DNA of 64,000 nt from Neoroseomonas soli (lineage in GTDB: Bacteria > Pseudomonadota > Alphaproteobacteria > Acetobacterales > Acetobacteraceae), in the NCBI RefSeq assembly GCF_018129065.1, contig NZ_JAAEDM010000001.1:1-64000 (forward strand), read 5' to 3'. The notes under the pieces are model-generated. The model worked only from the letters and a program-made list of their open reading frames with translations. It searched no databases and was not told the origin of the DNA. The position numbers were made by a program, and so were the translations under genes. Positions 44,696 to 53,075 of this stretch are shown here, in pieces; position 1 is the stretch's first letter, and the number at the start of each line of letters is the position of its first letter.

Positions 44696-46396
44696 ATGAT
44701 CCTTTCCGTCTCGCCGCCCCGGTTCCTCCTGCTGGCTGCGGCCCTGCTCTCCGCATGTGCCGCCGCCGAGGGGGGAAGGGCAGGGGAGTCCGGGTTCGCG
44801 CCTTCCCCCAGCAACGCCTTCGGAGCCTATCTGGCGGGGCGCTTCGCCACCTCGGAATCCGATACGCAGGTGGCAGCGGACAGCCTCCTCGCGGCGCTGC
44901 GCGCGGATCCGGACCAGCCCGAGGTGATCCAGCGGGCCTTCATCGCAACATTGCTCGATGGCCGGCCCGAGGCCGTGCGGCTGGCGCGCCGCCTGCCGGA
45001 CAATCCGCTCGCGGCCATGCTGATCGCGGGGACGGAGGCGCAGGCCGGGCGCTGGGACCGCGCCGAGGCGCGCATCCGCAGCCTGCCGCGCCAGGGTGCC
45101 TCCCAACTGCTGCAGCCCATGCTGCTGGCCTGGGCGATGCACGGGAAGGGCCAGACGGACGCCGCCGTGGCGTTGCTGCGCCCGCTTGCGGAAAGCGGCC
45201 GGCTGCGCACGCTCTATGCGCTTCACGCGGCGTTGATCTGCGACCTCTCCGGCCGCGCACGGGAGGCGGAGCGCTTCGTGCGCATCGCCATCGGCGACAA
45301 CCAGCCGCACACGCTGCGCCTGGTGCAGATTGCTGCCGGCATCCTCGCCCGCGGCGGCAAGGAGAACGAGGCCGAGCGGCTGGTCGAGGCGCTCTCGCGC
45401 GCCCAGGACGACCTCGCCCTTGGCATGGGCGAGCGCGGGCTGCGGCAGATGATGACGACCCGCGCCGTGGCCTCGCCGGTCGAAGGCATGGCGGAGGCGC
45501 ATCTTGCCCTTGCCGGCGCCCTGCGCGGGCAGGGCGCGGCCGAGTTCTCGCTGGCGCTGACGCGGCTTGCGCTGCGGCTGCGGCCTGGCTTCGCGCCCGC
45601 GCTGCTGCTCGCCGCCGATGCACTGTCGGACGAGAACCAGCATGAGGCCGCGCTGGCACAGCTCAATCAGATCCCGGCCGACGACCCGCTCGCCGGCATG
45701 GTGGGGTTGCGGCGCGCCGCGACGCTTGACCGGCTCGACCGCCCGGAGGAGGCGGCGGCCGAATTCCGACGGGTCGCCGCCGCCTTCCCCGGCGCATCGC
45801 AGCCCCATGCGCGGCTCGGCGACATGCTGCGCGCCCGCCAGCGCTGGGCGGAATCCGCGGCGGCCTATGACGAGGCGATCCGCCGCGTGCCGGCGCCGAC
45901 GGCGGCGAACTGGCCGCTCTTCTACGCCCGTGGCATCGCGCTGGAGCGCGCCGGGCGCTGGCCGGACGCTCAGGCGGATTTCCGCCGTGCGCTCGAACTC
46001 AGCCCCGAGCAGCCCAGCGTGCTGAACTACCTGGGCTACACCTGGGTGGACCGCGGCGAGCACCTGGCCGAGGCTCGCCGGATGCTGGAACGCGCCGTGG
46101 CGTTGCGCCCGCAGGACGGCAACGTCGCCGACAGCCTCGGCTGGGCGCTGTACAAGATGGGCGACATCCCCGGCGCGGTCCGCTGGCTGGAGCGCGCGGT
46201 CGAGTTGGAGCCGCGCAACAGCGTGATCAACGACCACCTCGGGGACGTCTACTGGGTCGCGGGGCGCCAGCGGGAGGCGCAGTTCCAGTGGCGCCGCGCC
46301 CTGGCGCTCGGCCCGGAGGGCGAGGAGGGGCCGCGGATCGAGGCCAAGATCCGCAGCGGCCTGCCGGCCAACCCGGTGGCGGAGAACCGCCGCTGA
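44696..46396 (+). CDS. TPR repeat lipoprotein
   Basis: The 566-residue protein has a lipoprotein signal, LLSAC, with lipidated Cys at residue 21. The rest is TPR/SEL-like helical repeats, densest at about residues 300-550, including LEHLGYTWVDRGE-type units (YLGYTWVDRGEHLAEA near 445) and LGWALYKMGDIPGAVRWLE. It is probably anchored in the outer membrane facing the periplasm as a scaffold. The gene runs into ispE with a four-base overlap (CTGA), a common order in alphaproteobacteria. Confidence 0.86.
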   Translation: MILSVSPPRFLLLAAALLSACAAAEGGRAGESGFAPSPSNAFGAYLAGRFATSESDTQVAADSLLAALRADPDQPEVIQRAFIATLLDGRPEAVRLARRLPDNPLAAMLIAGTEAQAGRWDRAEARIRSLPRQGASQLLQPMLLAWAMHGKGQTDAAVALLRPLAESGRLRTLYALHAALICDLSGRAREAERFVRIAIGDNQPHTLRLVQIAAGILARGGKENEAERLVEALSRAQDDLALGMGERGLRQMMTTRAVASPVEGMAEAHLALAGALRGQGAAEFSLALTRLALRLRPGFAPALLLAADALSDENQHEAALAQLNQIPADDPLAGMVGLRRAATLDRLDRPEEAAAEFRRVAAAFPGASQPHARLGDMLRARQRWAESAAAYDEAIRRVPAPTAANWPLFYARGIALERAGRWPDAQADFRRALELSPEQPSVLNYLGYTWVDRGEHLAEARRMLERAVALRPQDGNVADSLGWALYKMGDIPGAVRWLERAVELEPRNSVINDHLGDVYWVAGRQREAQFQWRRALALGPEGEEGPRIEAKIRSGLPANPVAENRR

Positions 46397-47265
46397 CCAC
46401 GCCGCGCCGGGAGGCGGCGCCCGCCAAGGTCAACCTGCACCTGCATGTGACCGGCCGGCGCGCCGATGGCTACCACACGCTCGACAGCCTGGTGGTCTTC
46501 GCCGGGGCCGCGGACGCGGTGCTGGCGGCGCCGGCGGAGGGGCTGGGCCTGACGCTGTCCGGCCAGGAGGCGGGCCTCCTGGCGGCCGAGCCCGACAACC
46601 TGGTGCTGCGCGCCGCGCGGGCGCTGTCCGTGGCTGCCGGGGTTCCACTGCGGGCAGCGCTGGCGCTGGAGAAACGCCTTCCGGTCGCATCAGGGATCGG
46701 CGGCGGCAGCGCGGATGCAGCGGCGGCGCTGCGGGCGCTGAACGTGCTGTGGGGCCTCGGCTGGACCGAGGCGCGACTGGCCGAGGTGGCGCTGCCCCTC
46801 GGTGCCGACATCCCGGCCTGCATCGCATCCCGCCCCTGCCGCATGGGTGGGATCGGGGAGGTGCTGGCGCCCGCGCCGCGCCTGCCGGGCTGCGGCCTCG
46901 TTCTGGCGAATCCGCGCATCGCGTTGGCGACACCGGCCGTGTTCAAGGCGCGGCATGGCGACTTCTCGGCACCTGCGGTGCTGCCCGATGCCTGGCCGAA
47001 TGCGGCGGCGATGGCGCGCGACCTGGCGTCGCTGCGAAACGACCTCGAGCCGCCGGCGATGGCGCTTTGCCCTGCGGTGGCCGAGGTGCTCGTTGCAATC
47101 CGGGCCCTGCCGGGCTGCCTGCTCGCGCGCATGAGCGGTTCGGGCGCGACCTGCTTCGGGCTGTTCGCCGACCCGGCCGCGGCCGCCCAGGGCGCCGCCC
47201 TGTTGCCCGCGGCGTGGTGGCGCTGGGGTGGGGGGCTTCACGGAGCGGGGGAGGGAGGGGTATGA
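46393..47265 (+). CDS. ispE: 4-diphosphocytidyl-2-C-methyl-D-erythritol kinase, probable CTG start
   Basis: This 290-residue GHMP kinase of the MEP isoprenoid pathway phosphorylates CDP-methylerythritol. APAKVNLHLHVTGRRADGYH near residue 9 is the substrate loop, and PVASGIGGGSADAAAALR near 97 is the ATP-binding GHMP motif. ARMSGSGATCFGLF near 238 completes the fold. The only in-frame ATG/GTG/TTG upstream of the conserved N-terminus is GTG 46288, 108 bases inside the TPR gene. CTG 46393 instead overlaps the TPR stop (CTGA), has GGAG eight bases upstream and gives the normal length. I therefore favour a CTG start, and GTG 46288 remains possible. Confidence 0.88.
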   Translation: MTTPRREAAPAKVNLHLHVTGRRADGYHTLDSLVVFAGAADAVLAAPAEGLGLTLSGQEAGLLAAEPDNLVLRAARALSVAAGVPLRAALALEKRLPVASGIGGGSADAAAALRALNVLWGLGWTEARLAEVALPLGADIPACIASRPCRMGGIGEVLAPAPRLPGCGLVLANPRIALATPAVFKARHGDFSAPAVLPDAWPNAAAMARDLASLRNDLEPPAMALCPAVAEVLVAIRALPGCLLARMSGSGATCFGLFADPAAAAQGAALLPAAWWRWGGGLHGAGEGGV

Positions 47266-47276
47266 GGCGAGGCGGC

Positions 47277-47351
47277 TGGGGCGTAGCCAAGCGGTAAGGC
47301 AGCGGTTTTTGGTACCGCCATTCCCAGGTTCGAATCCTGGCGCCCCAACCA
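47277..47351 (+). tRNA. tRNA-Gln (anticodon TTG)
   Basis: A full cloverleaf is visible. The acceptor stem is TGGGGCG with CGCCCCA. The anticodon stem GCGGT/ACCGC encloses loop TTTTGGT, giving anticodon TTG, and the T-arm contains GGTTCGAATCC. The CCA end is encoded (47349-47351). It lies 11 bases after ispE. The decayed accessory region begins directly downstream, so the gene may have been an insertion site. Confidence 0.96.
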
Positions 47352-47431
47352 CGCAGTCATGGTGTCGCAGACGATTTCCCGGTCTGCGCACCCAGCCCGC
47401 GAAAGGCCCGCCTTTCCGGCCAGACACGCGA

Positions 47432-47954
47432 GGGCATCGCGCCTAGCCCGGACAGGGGACCTCGCCGGATCACGCCGCCGGGCCGCTTGCACGCGATAGG
47501 TCGACGGGGCGATCGGCCGGACCTTGCAGATCGGCTCGACCCCGTACGCACCGTGATGATCATCGATAAAGCCGATCATAGCTTGAGCCGGCGGTCGAGA
47601 TCCGCCTGGGCGAAATACGCCGACGCCCTGCGCAGGATCTCGTTCGCCTGCCGTAGCTCGCGGTTCTCGCGCTCCAGAGCCTTGAGCCGGGCCGCCATCT
47701 CCGTCGTCGGCCCAGGCTTGCGGACGGTGTCACGCTCCGCCTGCTTCACCCACTCGTTCAGCGTCTGGCCCGTGCAGCGATCTTGGCCGCGATCGACAGG
47801 ATCGTCGCCCAGCGCGACGGGTGCTGCGCCTCGTGGTCCAGCACCATCCGCACCGCACGCTCGCGAACCTCAGGCGAATACTTGTTCGTTGTCTCGCTCG
47901 GCGTCGCTCACGCCTCTCGGGAGTTGGAGCTTCCGACGAACCCGGGACGGTTCA
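47432..47954 (-). pseudogene. IS3-family element remnant (orfA with frameshifts, truncated orfB)
   Basis: On the minus strand, TGAACCGTCCCGGG at 47954-47941 looks like an IS3-type terminal repeat. A GTG at 47911 starts an orfA-like frame that soon frameshifts. In shifted frames it continues with [19 protein letters not shown], then [11 protein letters not shown] and [19 protein letters not shown], to the stop at 47576. orfB begins at 47579 ([20 protein letters not shown]) in the usual overlap but loses similarity near 47432. At least two frameshifts and the missing catalytic part mean it cannot move by itself. Confidence 0.8.
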
Positions 47955-48108
47955 AGGCGCTGCCGCATCCCAGATCATCGGCAGCTTCGTCAAGCAACGC
48001 CGAAACCGAGCATGGACACGGTAAGCCGGTGTTAAGTGCGGCTTCCTATTGTGCGCCCGGCGTGGCTCCGGAGGCCGCATTGACACGCCTCCAAAAGGGA
48101 TGAGCAGC
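47955..48108. other. Spacer between IS3 remnant and MpaB-like gene
   Basis: No coding feature is seen. AAAGGGA at 48094-48100 provides a ribosome binding site for ATG 48109 (ATG 48100 is the alternative start). Confidence 0.35.
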
Positions 48109-49425
48109 ATGGATAAGCAGCAGATCTGGGATCAGGTGCGTTCGCAAGCCGTTGCGACGCCTGCGATCTACGGAGCCGTCGATTTCGATGCCGTGCCAGA
48201 GCGCTTTGCCGGCGCTCCCGGTGATCCGAATGAACTGCGATCGGCGAGCGAAGCGGAGCGTGCACAGCTGCTCGGCGATGACGGCCTGATGACGCTCATC
48301 CGCGCCTACACCTTCATGGGCGATCGTTTGGCAGACCCTTATGTCGCTCTGATGCCGGAATACGGCTTCAAGCGGCTGATCGGCATGGTCGACGAAGCCT
48401 GCAGACACGGCATTGATTCCGTTGCCGATGCCCCGCCGGAACTGCGCAACTTCATCGCGGCGATGGAAACCGTGCCCGCCTGGCTGGACATGGCGATGGT
48501 CGAGGAAGGCGCGCGCATTGAGCGTGCGGCCATGGCGATCATGAGCCCCATTGCCATCCGCGCCGCCTTCATCGCAACCTTCATGAACCGATATGCTGCG
48601 CTCCCGATGGCGCTGACCGGGACACTCTCGAATGCGACCGCAGCCAGGCGCGTCAAGGAGACCGCGACGTTCTTCGCGACCTCGGTGCTGCCCGGCGCGC
48701 TTGCTCGTGACGGCGAGGGCTTCCGTGCGGCGGCGATGGTTCGCCTGATGCATTCGATGGTGCGCTTCAACGTCATGCGCAAAGGTCGCTGGGATGCCTC
48801 GGTCTACGGCATCCCGATCCCGCAGGTCGATCAGATGCCTGCCGGTCTCATAGCGGTCACCATGATGGCAGCCGACGTGCTGCGCCAGGGCCGGAGCGAA
48901 TTCACCGCGCAGGAACGCGCCCGTGTCGAACTCAGCCGCTACCGTTGCTACCTGCTCGGCTTGCCCGAGGCTCTTCTGGCGACGACGCCAAAGGAGATCG
49001 TGACGCTCATGGCCGCGAGCCTGGCGACACTGCGTTCGGGTTTTGATGACGAGACCTGCGGCAATCTGCTGCGCGCGACGCTCGGCGCCTATCTCCCGCC
49101 GGATAATTCCCTCCCGTCCCGCGTCTTCGACCGTGTGGAGAAAGGGTTCTCGAAGGTGTTCTTCGTCAAGAACTATGCGGGTGGGGATGCAGCGAAAGCT
49201 GCAAGCATGGGAGTGGTTCCCAATACGCTGGACAAGGTCTGCTACGGCATCGCCGCGGCGGTGGCCGGCAGCCGCCTGCTGGCCTACAGGCTGGGGATGA
49301 ACATACCGGTGCTTGCAGCTGCGCTCGACCGACGTCTCGTCGCGATCATCGGCAAGCAGCTTGCGTCCTGGGGACATGCCCATTTCACGACCGATGCAGC
49401 CGCCTATCGGCCAAGCGCACCCTAG
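48109..49425 (+). CDS. Oxygenase MpaB / DUF2236 family protein (latex-clearing-protein-like)
   Basis: The 438-residue protein has the DUF2236 pattern found in MpaB and rubber oxygenases. KETATFFATSVLPGALAR (about residues 185-202) is followed by MVRLMHSMVRFNV near 211, which holds the putative haem His, and YGIPIPQVDQMPAGLIAV near 235. Known relatives are haem oxygenases or act with MpaB on farnesyl side chains, but many have no known substrate. Codon use is less GC-biased than the core genes. Flanking IS fragments suggest arrival by transfer. No signal peptide is seen. Confidence 0.72.
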   Translation: MDKQQIWDQVRSQAVATPAIYGAVDFDAVPERFAGAPGDPNELRSASEAERAQLLGDDGLMTLIRAYTFMGDRLADPYVALMPEYGFKRLIGMVDEACRHGIDSVADAPPELRNFIAAMETVPAWLDMAMVEEGARIERAAMAIMSPIAIRAAFIATFMNRYAALPMALTGTLSNATAARRVKETATFFATSVLPGALARDGEGFRAAAMVRLMHSMVRFNVMRKGRWDASVYGIPIPQVDQMPAGLIAVTMMAADVLRQGRSEFTAQERARVELSRYRCYLLGLPEALLATTPKEIVTLMAASLATLRSGFDDETCGNLLRATLGAYLPPDNSLPSRVFDRVEKGFSKVFFVKNYAGGDAAKAASMGVVPNTLDKVCYGIAAAVAGSRLLAYRLGMNIPVLAAALDRRLVAIIGKQLASWGHAHFTTDAAAYRPSAP

Positions 49426-49521
49426 AACTACTTTGGCAGAAGATGTGCTGGGCTGATCGACTTCGGATTTCCTTGGCCTGCGTTGCGTGATTCATGAGGG
49501 CTCGGCTTCGGGGAGCCGATC
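49426..49521. other. Spacer, probable IS701-like element end
   Basis: It is less GC-rich than its surroundings, with GTGCTGGGCTGATCGACTTC near 49445. Such a sequence could be the end of the transposase remnant that follows, but no terminal repeat pair was found. Confidence 0.3.
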
Positions 49522-49700
49522 ATGGTGAGAGAGGCGGTTGGCACGGGCTGGCAGGCCGAACTGGAGCGTTGGCTCGCGCCCTTTCCCGTCAGGCTCGGGC
49601 ACAAGGCGCGGCAGCGGATGTGCCCGCTCTACGTCGCCGGCCTCACCGTTGAGCGGCGTCGAAGTATACGACGGCTGATGCGCAGGATCGTCCGCGACGC
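49522..49700 (+). pseudogene. IS701-like transposase, N-terminal fragment
   Basis: The frame starting MVREAVGTGWQAELERWL and continuing HKARQRMCPLYVAGL matches the N-terminus of IS701-family DDE transposases, including the typical CPLYVAGL string. Similarity ends within about 60 residues. The catalytic domain is absent, so this is a relic. Other open frames nearby are not recognisable. Confidence 0.7.
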
Positions 49701-49989
49701 TCGGCGTTCACGCCCCAGAGGTGACCGAGGATATGCGCATCGCGGTGCGCCTGGGGCGGGGGTTGGGCGCACTCGATGCTGAGCCGGCAACGCCGCGATT
49801 GCGCGACAAACAGGCGTCACCGTTTCCGGAGAATTTCAGTCTCCGATTCCCATTGCTGCAGCAGAAGGCAACGTGGGCTGAAATTCTCTGCGGACCGTCT
49901 CCGCGAACCAGCACGCCGCTGGCTCCGTGCTGTCCATCTTCAGCCGGCGATCAGATGGATACCACCGTAGAGGCAGTGACGCCCCGCCT
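49701..49989. other. Non-coding or degraded stretch with an inverted repeat
   Basis: No recognisable gene. GAGAATTTCAG (49829-49839) and CTGAAATTCTC (49878-49888) form a perfect 11-bp inverted repeat with a 38-base spacer. It is unusually AT-rich for this genome and may be the residue of a mobile element end. Confidence 0.4.
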
Positions 49990-50859
49990 TCAGGGCTTGG
50001 TGAATTTCAGAACAAACTCGTCCTTTGGCTGTGGCGGCTCAGGGGTGTTCCGATCGCGCGGGTCGTTCGGATTGCGCAGGAAATCGCCCTCTTCGACCAA
50101 GCGGAAGCCTGCGGTCTCCACCTCGCGGCGGAGAAACGCTTCCTCGATGCGGTGCAGCGTACCGGATTCCGAAATGCCTGTTCCGGGGCGACCGGAATGG
50201 TCGGCGATGACGTAGTGCCCGCCGGACCGCAGCGCACGGAACACGGCGGCATTCATGGCCGCGCGATCGACGCCGAGATGGCCGAGGTCGTGATAGTTGA
50301 ACATCAGCGTCACGAGATCGAGGCGCGCATCGCTCAGCTCGGGCGGAATGGGATCCTCGAAGGGGCGGGACACCGCGATGATGGGTGCCGCGGCGACGCC
50401 TGCGGCACGGAGCCGCGCGTCGCGCTCGGCCAGGGCGACGGGGGAAGGCCGCGGCGGACCCGATGGCGCGGCCGCGGACGGGACATCCGGGCGGCTGTTG
50501 CCTTCCGGCGCCGGCGGTGGGGTCGCCGGGCGGGCGGCACCGGCCGGACGGCTCTGCCCGTAGACGATGCCCGTGGGTCCGATGGCGCGCGCCAGCAGCT
50601 CCGTGGTGTAGCCTCCGGCGGCGCTGAGATCGAGCGCAGTGATGCCCGGCCGGATGCCGATGAAGGCCAACATCGCCTGGGGCCTGCGTCGCACATCGTT
50701 GGTGCGATCTGCGGGCGTGCGATCCGGGCTGGCCAGGATCTGCGCGGTGAATTCGGACGTGATCGGCTCCGCGTTGCGGGATTGCGCGGCCGCCGCTCCA
50801 ATCACTGCGGGGCATATTGCCCCCGTCATGGACGTCAGGACATTCCTGCGCGTGATCAT
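49990..50859 (-). CDS. Exported class I SAM-dependent methyltransferase-like protein (COG4798 type)
   Basis: The 289-residue protein has a Tat-like signal (ITRRNVLTS followed by an Ala-rich segment ending AAAQ). The methyltransferase fold has the SAM motif region LDLSAAGGYTTELLA (about residues 76-90), DLVTLMFNYHDL near residue 180 and a C-terminal GGHYVIADHSG near 213. This matches the small group of periplasmic predicted methyltransferases related to COG4798. The central part (about 105-130) is Pro/Ala rich and probably disordered. The location and substrate are unproven. It lies inside the accessory region but appears intact. Confidence 0.75.
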   Translation of the reverse strand: MITRRNVLTSMTGAICPAVIGAAAAQSRNAEPITSEFTAQILASPDRTPADRTNDVRRRPQAMLAFIGIRPGITALDLSAAGGYTTELLARAIGPTGIVYGQSRPAGAARPATPPPAPEGNSRPDVPSAAAPSGPPRPSPVALAERDARLRAAGVAAAPIIAVSRPFEDPIPPELSDARLDLVTLMFNYHDLGHLGVDRAAMNAAVFRALRSGGHYVIADHSGRPGTGISESGTLHRIEEAFLRREVETAGFRLVEEGDFLRNPNDPRDRNTPEPPQPKDEFVLKFTKP

Positions 50860-51033
50860 GGCGAGATCCTCCGGAAGCGGCGGCAGGCAGCCGCCCGCGC
50901 AAGGCTAGGCCGAGAGCCGTGCCCGCGCCAGCACCGCGCCCGCCTGGCGATCAGGCTGGAGGAAGGGACGACGCGGGTGGAAGCGCCCGATCCCTGCCAT
51001 GCTCTACCGAGGATGCATGTCGGCAGCGAGAAC
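50860..51033. other. Spacer upstream of the methyltransferase gene
   Basis: This is 174 bp with no gene recognised. It must hold the promoter of the minus-strand methyltransferase gene. No clear box was found. Confidence 0.3.
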
Positions 51034-51310
51034 CTAGCCATCCGACACCGGCTGACGGTCGATATTGTCGCGCATCGCGTCCAGGTTCCTTGGGCGGAAA
51101 ATCGGTATCATCGCGACATCCTCGACCACGATACGCATCGCCTGCTGAAGCATGGGTTCGCGCGCTTGGGGTTCGATCTCGCTCTGGGCGCGCTCGAACA
51201 GTGCGTCGAGCTCAGGGTTGCTGCAGCGGCCGCGGCTGCTGTTGCCCCAGTCGTTGGCGCCGCCATGGGTCGCGGCATTGGCGATCGGCGGCATGTTGGG
51301 ATCGCCGAAT
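51034..51310 (-). pseudogene. Peptide/nickel-type SBP (SBP_bac_5), C-terminal fragment
   Basis: The minus frame encodes CSNPELDALFERAQSEIEP, then LLQQAMRIVVEDVAMIPIF-like text (LQQAMRIVVEDVAMIPIF), which is the C-terminal end of a family 5 substrate-binding protein. The rest of the gene, including the signal peptide and both lobes, is missing. It joins a NuoF-like fragment at about 51310. Confidence 0.7.
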
Positions 51311-51560
51311 TCGTACCGGTCTTGCAGGAGGAACACTGGCCGCAGAAATTGGCGGCGAAGAACGCGAAGCATTCTGTCGTCTTGCGCAGAGTGCTGATGC
51401 CTTCGCCGACCACGATCGTCGCGCCCGTTCCGAGGTGCGAGCCACGCGCCCGCACGCTGTCCAAATCCGGCGCGATGTCGAAATCTCCGACCGGCAAGCA
51501 GCGCATCGGACGGGCCACCGGTGGAGACGCCTTGAACACCTTGGCCCGCTATCCTTGTGA
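51311..51560 (-). pseudogene. NuoF-like Fe-S protein fragment
   Basis: The minus frame contains HLGTGATIVVGEG and then FFAANFCGQCSSCKTGTNS, close to the iron-sulfur Cys cluster of NuoF/formate dehydrogenase beta-type proteins (normally CGxCxPC). The upstream part, VSTGGPSDALL, is in another frame. No full domain remains. It is joined to the SBP relic on one side and to unrecognised sequence on the other. Confidence 0.6.
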
Positions 51561-51698
51561 ACGGGGCGATGCGTGCCTTGATGGCGCCCTCGGCTCCGGC
51601 GTGATGCTTCGGTCGGGCCGAGAGCTTGCGATAGCCTATCCGCGCGCAACTCGCGTTTCAGCGTCTGCCGCGAGACCAATGTGCCGGGACGATCGCTT
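51561..51698. other. Unrecognised decayed sequence
   Basis: Short frames in this stretch do not match anything I recognise. It lies just downstream of the 51699-52781 gene stop. Confidence 0.3.
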
Positions 51699-52781
51699 CT
51701 AGCGGAGCGGTGGCGAGTACATGAGGCCGCCCTGGTCCCAGAGCCGGTTCAGGCCTCGCGCCAGGCCATAGGGCGCGGCGTTGCGCCCCCACATCTCCCC
51801 GTAGTTGCCGACAGCCTTGATCGCGTTCGCCGCCCAGCGGCGATCGAGACCCATGCTCGGCCCGATATCGCCCTCGCCCAGCAGGCGCCGCACGTCGGAC
51901 GATGCACCCGGGCCGGGGTTGTCGGCCGTCGCGGCGGTCACGCCCTGCTGTTCCGCCCAGACCAGGGCGAACTGCGTCCAGCGCACCACGTCCAGCCACT
52001 GGTCATCGCCCTTGCGGATCCAGGCGCCCAGCGGCTCCATGGTGATGTTCTCGGGCAGCAGCAGGAAATCGTCCGGGTTGGACTGCGACATGCGGAAGCC
52101 GGAGAGACCGGTCATGTCGCGCGTATAGACGTCGCAGCGCCCGGCCAGGAACGCCCGGATGATCTCGTTCGGGTCATCGATGAGGATGGGCTGGAAGGTC
52201 AGCCGGTTGGCCCGGAACCATTCCTGCAGGATGACCTCGGTGGTGGATCCCGGCGGAACGCAGATGGTCGCGCCGTCCAGCTGGTTCAGCCGCGTGACGC
52301 CGAGCGAACGCCGCACCAGGAAGCCCTGCCCGCTGAAGTAGTTCGCGGCGGCGAACACCAGGCCGAGCTGGGTCTCGCGCGTGGTGGTCCAGGTCGTGCT
52401 GCCGAACAGGACATCGATGTCGCCGCTCTGCACCGCGGGGAACCGGGTCAGCCCCGTGACCGGGCGAATATTGGCCTTCTCGGGATCGCCCAGCACGGCG
52501 GCGGCCAGCGCGCGACAGGAGTCGACGTCCATCCCGCGCCAGACCCCGCGGCTGTCCGGGAGCGAGAAGGGAGGGTTGTTCGACTGCACGCCGCAGACGA
52601 CGCTGCCGCGGCTACGGATCGCGGCCAGGGTCGGCGACCCCTGCGCATGGGCACCGTCACCGGCAGGCAGTCCGATGCTCGCGAGCACGCCGAGCCCCAG
52701 GACCGCCATGCAGCGCCGGCCCCATCCAGCCACGACGCGAAGCGCAGTTCCAGCGGATGTCGAGCGGGCCGGGACGTTCAT
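51699..52781 (-). CDS. Amino acid ABC transporter substrate-binding protein (AapJ-like), orphan
   Basis: The 360-residue protein has a long N-terminal region with signal anchor and cleavage near residue 47 (GAHAQ-G). It then has CGVQSNNPPFSLPDSRG, GMDVDSCRALAAAVLGD, LFGSTTWTTTRE and a C-terminal MGLDRRWAANAIKAVGNYGE block. It is a clear paralogue of the 22690 gene. No permease or ATPase is near. The gene is intact though surrounded by relics. Confidence 0.86.
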   Translation of the reverse strand: MNVPARSTSAGTALRVVAGWGRRCMAVLGLGVLASIGLPAGDGAHAQGSPTLAAIRSRGSVVCGVQSNNPPFSLPDSRGVWRGMDVDSCRALAAAVLGDPEKANIRPVTGLTRFPAVQSGDIDVLFGSTTWTTTRETQLGLVFAAANYFSGQGFLVRRSLGVTRLNQLDGATICVPPGSTTEVILQEWFRANRLTFQPILIDDPNEIIRAFLAGRCDVYTRDMTGLSGFRMSQSNPDDFLLLPENITMEPLGAWIRKGDDQWLDVVRWTQFALVWAEQQGVTAATADNPGPGASSDVRRLLGEGDIGPSMGLDRRWAANAIKAVGNYGEMWGRNAAPYGLARGLNRLWDQGGLMYSPPLR

Positions 52782-52828
52782 CGGTCATATGCTCCCACGG
52801 GGCAGGTGGCATCACCCTCGGTTACGTT
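52782..52828. other. Short spacer before IS3 relic
   Basis: Upstream of the binding-protein gene. Nothing recognised. Confidence 0.3.
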
Positions 52829-53075
52829 ACGCGCCTCGGCCTGGGAGCGGAAGCGGGGCCAGTCGAGCAGTTCGCACTCGAGCGTGGCGAAGAACGCCTC
52901 GGCCATCGCCTTGTCATAGGCGTCGCCGACCGACCCGGTCCACCGGCGGCGCCGGCTTCGCGGCATCGCATCCCGAACGCATCCTGCACGTGCCGGACGA
53001 GTGCGCGCCGACGACCAGGCGTCACGCTTTCTTTGCCAGCACATCCTGTAGCATCGCCTTGTCCAGCTTGCTCTG
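52829..53075 (-). pseudogene. Second IS3-family remnant, internally deleted
   Basis: On the minus strand, LDKAMLQDVLAKKA ending at 53022 is the C-terminus of an IS3-type orfA. ALVRHVQDAFGM, just downstream, is an orfB N-terminus. GSVGDAYDKAMAEAFFATLE at 52936 and the text to about 52829 match the orfB C-terminal DDE end. The roughly 200 central codons are gone, so the element is a deletion relic, different in type from the 47432 remnant. Confidence 0.7.

Noticed and set aside
47228-47446. Short plus-strand frame covering tRNA-Gln
   Set aside because: It crosses a complete tRNA gene and has no homology by eye.
49721-50215. Plus-strand frame in the degraded stretch
   Set aside because: Runs through the inverted repeat into the methyltransferase gene on the other strand, with no motif.
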